Assembly (NCBI GenBank): GCA_013350335.1
Contig: CM023539.1
Coordinates: 39,418,631 to 39,482,630, forward strand
DNA: 64,000 nucleotides
Source of the DNA: Chimonanthus salicifolius
Lineage: Eukaryota; Streptophyta; Magnoliopsida; Laurales; Calycanthaceae
Direction of reading: 5' to 3'
The translations under genes were made by a program, and so were the position numbers. Below the pieces are notes generated by a model. It worked only from the letters and a program-made list of their open reading frames with translations, searched no databases and was not told the origin of the DNA. Numbering within the stretch: position 1 is the first letter of the stretch; every line of letters begins with the position of its first letter. This document shows positions 59,834 to 64,000 of this stretch, one piece after another.

Positions 59834-60030
59834 GGGTTTAAATGTCGGATATCGGCCGATATCTCAGTCAAGAAATTTATCTCTCCTATTTTTTTAAAAA
59901 AAAACCACCTTTATCGGCCGATATCGTCAATATATATCGCCGATATATATCGAATATAGCCGATAACTCAAATCTCGGCCAATATATATCGTGTATCGAC
60001 CGAGATATCAAGGTTTTAAAAACCGAGATT
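59834..60030. repeat. Array of ATATCGGCCGATAT-type palindromes
   Basis: GATATCGGCCGATATC, TATCGGCCGATATC, TATATCGCCGATATATATC and GTATCGACCGAGATAT follow each other, each a near-perfect palindrome. No coding content. Confidence 0.85.
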
Positions 60031-60089
60031 TGTTTCCCTACAGTAGCGTATATAAAATAACGTTAAGCTTGGAAACAACATGAATGACA

Positions 60090-60270
60090 AATGAAACGGG
60101 GCACACTGACTGGCCTGAGAAGATGAAATGGTTGAGCAGCACACTGATTGACTGCTAATTGGATGAACTAATAGCACACTGACTAGCTATAAAGAGGAAT
60201 TGACAATGCACTGACTGACTGCGAGAATTAGATGAGTTGGTAGCCCACTAACTGACTGCTTGGAAAAGAG
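60090..60270 (+). repeat. Imperfect tandem repeat, ~36 bp units
   Basis: GCACACTGACTG-like starts recur about five times with intervening GAAxxxGATGARxTRxTA. Strongly diverged. Confidence 0.65.
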
Positions 60271-60289
60271 TGATCCTTTTTTTTTGGTT

Positions 60290-60470
60290 CACCCCCTCTG
60301 CCTGTGTGGGCCCTAGTGTGTAGCTGAGCCGAGGACGGCTCTGGACTTAAGGGGGGTAGATTGTGACTGCCCCACCCACCTGGGCGTGTGGGAAAAGTCC
60401 CACATCGCTCAGGATAGGTATGGAGAGATGAGATTTAAGTGAGGGGGAGCCCCTCTCCAGCATGAGGCTG
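60290..60470 (+). mobile_element. TRIM fragment: polypurine tract and partial 3' LTR
   Basis: GAGCCGAGGACGGCTCTGGA and TTAAGGGGGGTAGAT lead into TGTGACTGCCCCACCC (LTR start 60362) with the AGTCCCACATCGC block. Related to the 54048 and 5485 elements. The LTR is cut off near 60470. Confidence 0.65.
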
Positions 60471-60670
60471 GTGCTATTAGAATATAATTAGATTTATTAA
60501 GATATAATTAAATTTATGTTTGAATCAATTTAGATTTAAGATATATTTAGAGATTACTAAATATGTATTTTCCATTTTAGGACTTTCCATGTTTATTTGA
60601 TTTCACCTGCTTTATTTGTATTTTCCATTCTCTATAAATAAAATCATGGTCTCTCCTTAATACATAAGGG
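60471..60670 (+). mobile_element. Probable Ty1/copia LTR fragment
   Basis: TATTAGAATATAATTAGATT at the start and a TATA box region TCTATAAATAAAATCATGG before AAGGGAGACACC. Typical of the U3-R end of short copia LTRs. Confidence 0.5.
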
Positions 60671-61131
60671 AGACACCAAATCCGCTAGGGACGGACCCAT
60701 CTTGCAGCAGACGTCGCTTATCTCCGTCCTCTACTTCGTGTGGTGACATTCATCTCCTACTCCGGCGTTCTCCTCCAATCTTCAGATCGCCCAGTCGCAA
60801 AACGACAGAGATGTGGGCGTTGGCGGAAGTGATTGTGGATCAGCGATTGGGGACAAGAGGGGAACGGTGACTTGTAGAGAATCTGGGTGGGTTGAAAATC
60901 ACCGGGAAAAATATTGGAGGATCCTAATTTGGCTTTGTACCATGTGAAGAATAAAATGTTCAGTGTCTCTCACTAAAAGAGAGACCACATCATTTATTTA
61001 TAATCAAAATCTAATACATATAGATTATGAAAATTCAAATAACAAAATAATTGGGAATTCAAATAACAAAATAATTGGAAATTCAGATAAAAATAAAGCA
61101 AAATTAAATTCAATCTGAAAGAATTCTATCA

Positions 61132-61439
61132 AGTAAAGAGAAAAGTAAAGATACATCATTCAAATGGTCCATGTAAAACGACTATACTTGCGTATTGAAA
61201 AAAAAAAAAATTAAAGGTGCCTAGTTAAGGAAACAAGATGAAAAGCCCAAAACCATATGCACCCAACTAGAAACTCTTCACAAAAGCATCTGGTCTCTCA
61301 GTACTAGCTTTCAACAAAAAAATATGCATTGTTGTTAGCTGACCTTAACTGAGCTATTCTATCTCTCGAAACCTTCTAGATTGTTAAGCTCTTTAGAGCC
61401 TCATCATTCGAGATGTATTATCAATCTGACTCGTACCAT
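61132..61439. other. Unassigned spacer
   Basis: Nothing recognised. Confidence 0.4.
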
Positions 61440-61720
61440 CGCAAGTTTTATGTAATTTTGTAATTTCAAATGGTGTCTTATGTAAATCCTTATTAGAGTA
61501 GTATATATGGTCGTTTTGTGTGAGAGAGAGTAGATTATTTGTAACAAGTACCTGATAGTATATATGGTCATTTTGTGTGGGAGAGAGTAGAATATCTGTA
61601 ACGAGAGTCATATCTTCTTCATTTTTTGTCATTAAGCATAGTGGAATGGTGTTGTACCTATGGACGTACCAAAAGGGAATTACATAAATCTTTGTGTTGT
61701 GGTTTGTTTCTCATTGTTGA
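61440..61720 (+). mobile_element. Ty1/copia LTR fragment with internal duplication
   Basis: Similar to 57300-57560, with the GTATATATGGTC..TTTTGTGTG block present twice (about 61501-61552 and 61559-61602). Confidence 0.6.
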
Positions 61721-62327
61721 TTTGTCTTTTTTGTTTTTCCGATATTATTATTTGTGTGGTCGAGAAGGTAATTTTCTTCCAATACTAATCATGTGAACTA
61801 GCCTAAGGAGGTTAACTAATACAAATGAATCTAGATTATTTGAGATTTCAATCCAATGGTTGAAATCAATCAATTGGTTGTGTCAAATGTGATTCTAGAT
61901 TTGGGGATGGTCACTGGGGCACCACTCTGCAACATCTGTGCTCCCAAACGCGTGCAGCAGATAAAACAATTTTTATTTGAGCAAAGTGAAAAAGAAAGGG
62001 GCCAATGTTACTGTTACTACTGCTTCCTAGTCATTGATGGTGCTACATATGATTCTTCACAATCAAATAAAATAAATTTGTGAGTTTGAGAATAAAAGCG
62101 CACCAGTGGTGGGTCACTCCACTCCCAACAGAATGTCGCACTCAACCCACATACCAATATTTATATCAAGTGAATTGAATTAGTAGATGATCTATTTGGG
62201 AAAGAAACACTCTTATCTTTCTCTTCTATTGAACAATACAGTCTCGGTCTTCCTTTCACCAGAGAAACCAAACCAAACCAAACAACAAAGAGAGAAAATT
62301 AACAGTCCTCTGTCTCCACCTTGAACC
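61721..62327. other. Region upstream of the ABCG gene
   Basis: Presumably the promoter and 5' untranslated region. A TATA-like ATTTATATCAA lies near 62158. A CAAACCAAACCAAACAAC stretch precedes the start codon. No gene recognised; the open frame at 61856-62083 has no known domain. Confidence 0.45.
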
Positions 62328-62669
62328 ATGTCTCAGGAAGAAGAGCAACCAGGGCATCCACAGCCAGCCACAAACATCAGTGTTCCTGACCCAGATCCGG
62401 GGAGGATGTCTGAACCTCAATACACGACTGTCGTCACTTGTCCAACTTCACAACCGAATACTCGTCCCGTTCTGCGTCGTGCTTTACATCCAGTGACCCT
62501 CAAGGTTTTTAATCCTCCCCTTCAATCTAAATGACTTTTGAAGTTTCTATGTTCTGTTTCCAATTTTGTGTAGTGAAAGAGAATGAAATTCTATGTGGAA
62601 TTCTAGATGGAAGGAGAATTTGAGCATATCTGGTGGTAAGTAATGGGTGAAAGGAGAATTAAAAAACAG

Positions 62670-62709
<40 letters not shown>

Positions 62710-64000
62710 TGACTTTTTATAGTCCTAGCAGACCTTTACTTATATTCTTTTTATGCAAGCAGCAGACTTCCAGAAAGAGAGATGAAACATTCTGATGAAA
62801 TGATATTGGTTGGTTTCTTTCTCTTTCAGTTTGAGGAGGTGGTCTACAAGGTCAAAATTGGACCCAAGAGTTCGTGTTGGGTCGATGGTGGGTCGGGAAG
62901 AGAGAAAACCATACTGAATGGGATTACAGGTTGGGTGTGCCCAGGGGAGATTCTGGCAATGCTGGGGCCTTCTGGCAGTGGTAAAACAACCCTATTGACA
63001 GCCCTGGGTGGAAGGCTCACTGGGAAGCTCTCAGGCAAGATCACCTACAACGGGCAGCCGTTCTCTGGGCCCATGAAAAGGCGTACAGGATTCGTGGCCC
63101 AGGACGATGTCCTCTACCCACACCTTACCGTAATCGAGACTCTTGTGTTCACAGCTTTGCTGAGGCTACCAAACACCCTAACTCAAGCTGAGAAAAGGGA
63201 GCAGGCAGAACATGTGGTGACTGAGTTGGGCCTGGGCCGGTGCCGGAACAGCATGATTGGTGGGCCACTCTTCCGGGGGATCTCAGGAGGTGAGAAGAAG
63301 AGGGTCAGCATCGGTCAGGAGATGCTAGTCAACCCCAGCCTCCTGCTGCTGGACGAGCCCACATCTGGGCTGGACTCCACCACGGCCCAGCGGATTATTG
63401 CCACTGTCAAGCGGCTTGCTAGAGGTGGGCGAACCGTCATCACCACCGTCCACCAGCCCTCCAGCCGCCTCTACCACATGTTTGATAAGGTCATCCTCCT
63501 TTCAGAGGGCTACCCCATATACTATGGACCTGCATCAACTGCCCTAGACTACTTCTCATCCATTGGATTCTCGACGCACGTAACTGTCAACCCTGCCGAT
63601 CTCTTGCTTGACCTTGCCCATGGTATGTCCCCCATCACTTGAATCATTTCACTCAAGCAGAATTCATGTCCATGGCATCTCAATGTGAAATAACTGCAGG
63701 GATTGCACCAGACTCAATGCACAACACTGAGCAAGTTGATTTCCAAGAGGGGATAGAACAGGATCACAAGGACAGTAAAGGAGGCTCTCATCGCTTCATA
63801 TGATAACAACATTGCAACGAGACTCAAGGCTGAGCTCTGCAGTCTCGATGTAAACAGCTACAATTATGCGAGAGAAGCTCCTGCAAGTTCATGTAAGTCC
63901 TCTCCCCTCTGGCCTCATCCTTGGTTGTTTCAATGGAGACATTTCTATGGAATTTCATGTCCTCTTCGTGCCATTTTACACACTGATTATTTTCTGTGTC
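62328..64000 (+). CDS. ABCG14: ABCG half-transporter, ABCG14-like, 3' end beyond window
   Basis: Half-size ABC transporter of the WBC type: ATP-binding domain first, membrane domain (outside the window) after. Exons: 62328-62504, 62830-63622 and 63700 to about 63892, with GT..AG introns; intron 1 holds an (ATT)n microsatellite. Exon 2 carries Walker [10 protein letters not shown], the Q-loop [13 protein letters not shown], signature [10 protein letters not shown], Walker [13 protein letters not shown] and the switch His in TTVHQPSSR. The strings [20 protein letters not shown] and [16 protein letters not shown], and [16 protein letters not shown] across the second splice, are closest to ABCG14, which in Arabidopsis exports cytokinin at the plasma membrane for root-to-shoot transport; that role is inferred here. 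Exon 3 is shifted by one base at the GG at 63770-63771, giving an early stop near 63803. The start has A at -3. Confidence 0.85.
62671..62702. repeat. (ATT)n microsatellite in ABCG intron 1
   Basis: About ten ATT units, continued by a short AT run to about 62710. Confidence 0.9.

Larger units (their letters stand above)
59665..61131 (-). mobile_element. Short non-autonomous LTR element with nested debris
   Basis: LTRs at 59665-59810 and 60943-61131, TGTGAAGAATAAAATGTT...TTCTATCA on the plus strand. Next to the right LTR the minus strand reads TGGTACAAAGCC, a degraded initiator tRNA-Met primer site; next to the left LTR it reads GAGGGCG, polypurine-like. Flanks AATAA and AGTAA match 4/5. The 1.13 kb interior holds a palindrome array, tandem repeats, a TRIM piece and another LTR piece; no coding sequence. 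Confidence 0.75.

Overview
This is a stretch of nuclear chromosome from a flowering plant. The evidence is one intron-containing ABCG half-transporter gene closest to ABCG14 at the right edge, plus nested plant-type LTR retrotransposons (Athila-like and other Ty3/gypsy, Ty1/copia, TRIMs), tRNA-derived SINEs, hAT and Stowaway MITEs and hAT transposase relics. Nothing in the sequence fixes the species. About 60 kb is intergenic repeat sediment; only the last ~1.7 kb is ordinary gene space.

Layout. 1-2674: a very long LTR cut by the window edge. 2.8-3.5 kb: copia fragment. 3.6-8.2 kb: deleted Ty3 element whose left part holds a hAT transposase relic and a TRIM LTR. 9540-17459: Ty3 element on the minus strand with both LTRs and target duplication; its gag is split by a 4.2 kb solo LTR, and the gag zinc-knuckle frame runs straight into an integrase tail, so RT, RNase H and the integrase core are missing. 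17.9-18.3 kb: TRIM. 18464 to about 32777: Athila-like element with 5' LTR, tRNA-Asp primer site, gag, protease (split by a 3.9 kb solo LTR), RT, RNase H and integrase, all decayed, and no 3' LTR. 33-49 kb: SINEs, MITEs, a small complete TRIM, a second copy of the long LTR (38789-41839, inverted relative to the first) and much unassigned AT-rich DNA. 49.8-56.6 kb: another long LTR with insertions nested three deep, including a multimeric TRIM with four LTRs. 59.7-61.1 kb: short minus-strand non-autonomous LTR element with more debris inside. 62328 onward: the ABCG gene, running off the window.

The most interesting object is the open 140-codon frame at 30949-31371, between integrase and the 3' end of the Athila-like element, where some Athila elements carry an env-like ORF. 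It has the architecture of the cysteine-rich nucleic-acid-binding proteins (NABP) of plant Betaflexiviridae such as carlaviruses and vitiviruses: a short N-terminal helix, a GRST motif, a basic cluster and a C-x2-C zinc finger. Several of these proteins are RNA-silencing suppressors. It is uninterrupted although pol beside it has three in-frame stops and a frameshift, and its C-terminal third looks derived from retroelement sequence that is repeated just downstream. It may be a viral gene captured by an LTR retrotransposon; this rests on motif recognition and needs a profile search.

Solo LTRs, TRIMs and MITEs were bounded by reading TG..CA or inverted termini and matching target-site duplications by eye, which makes many boundaries base-accurate. 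Family names rest on recognised motifs, not on searches.
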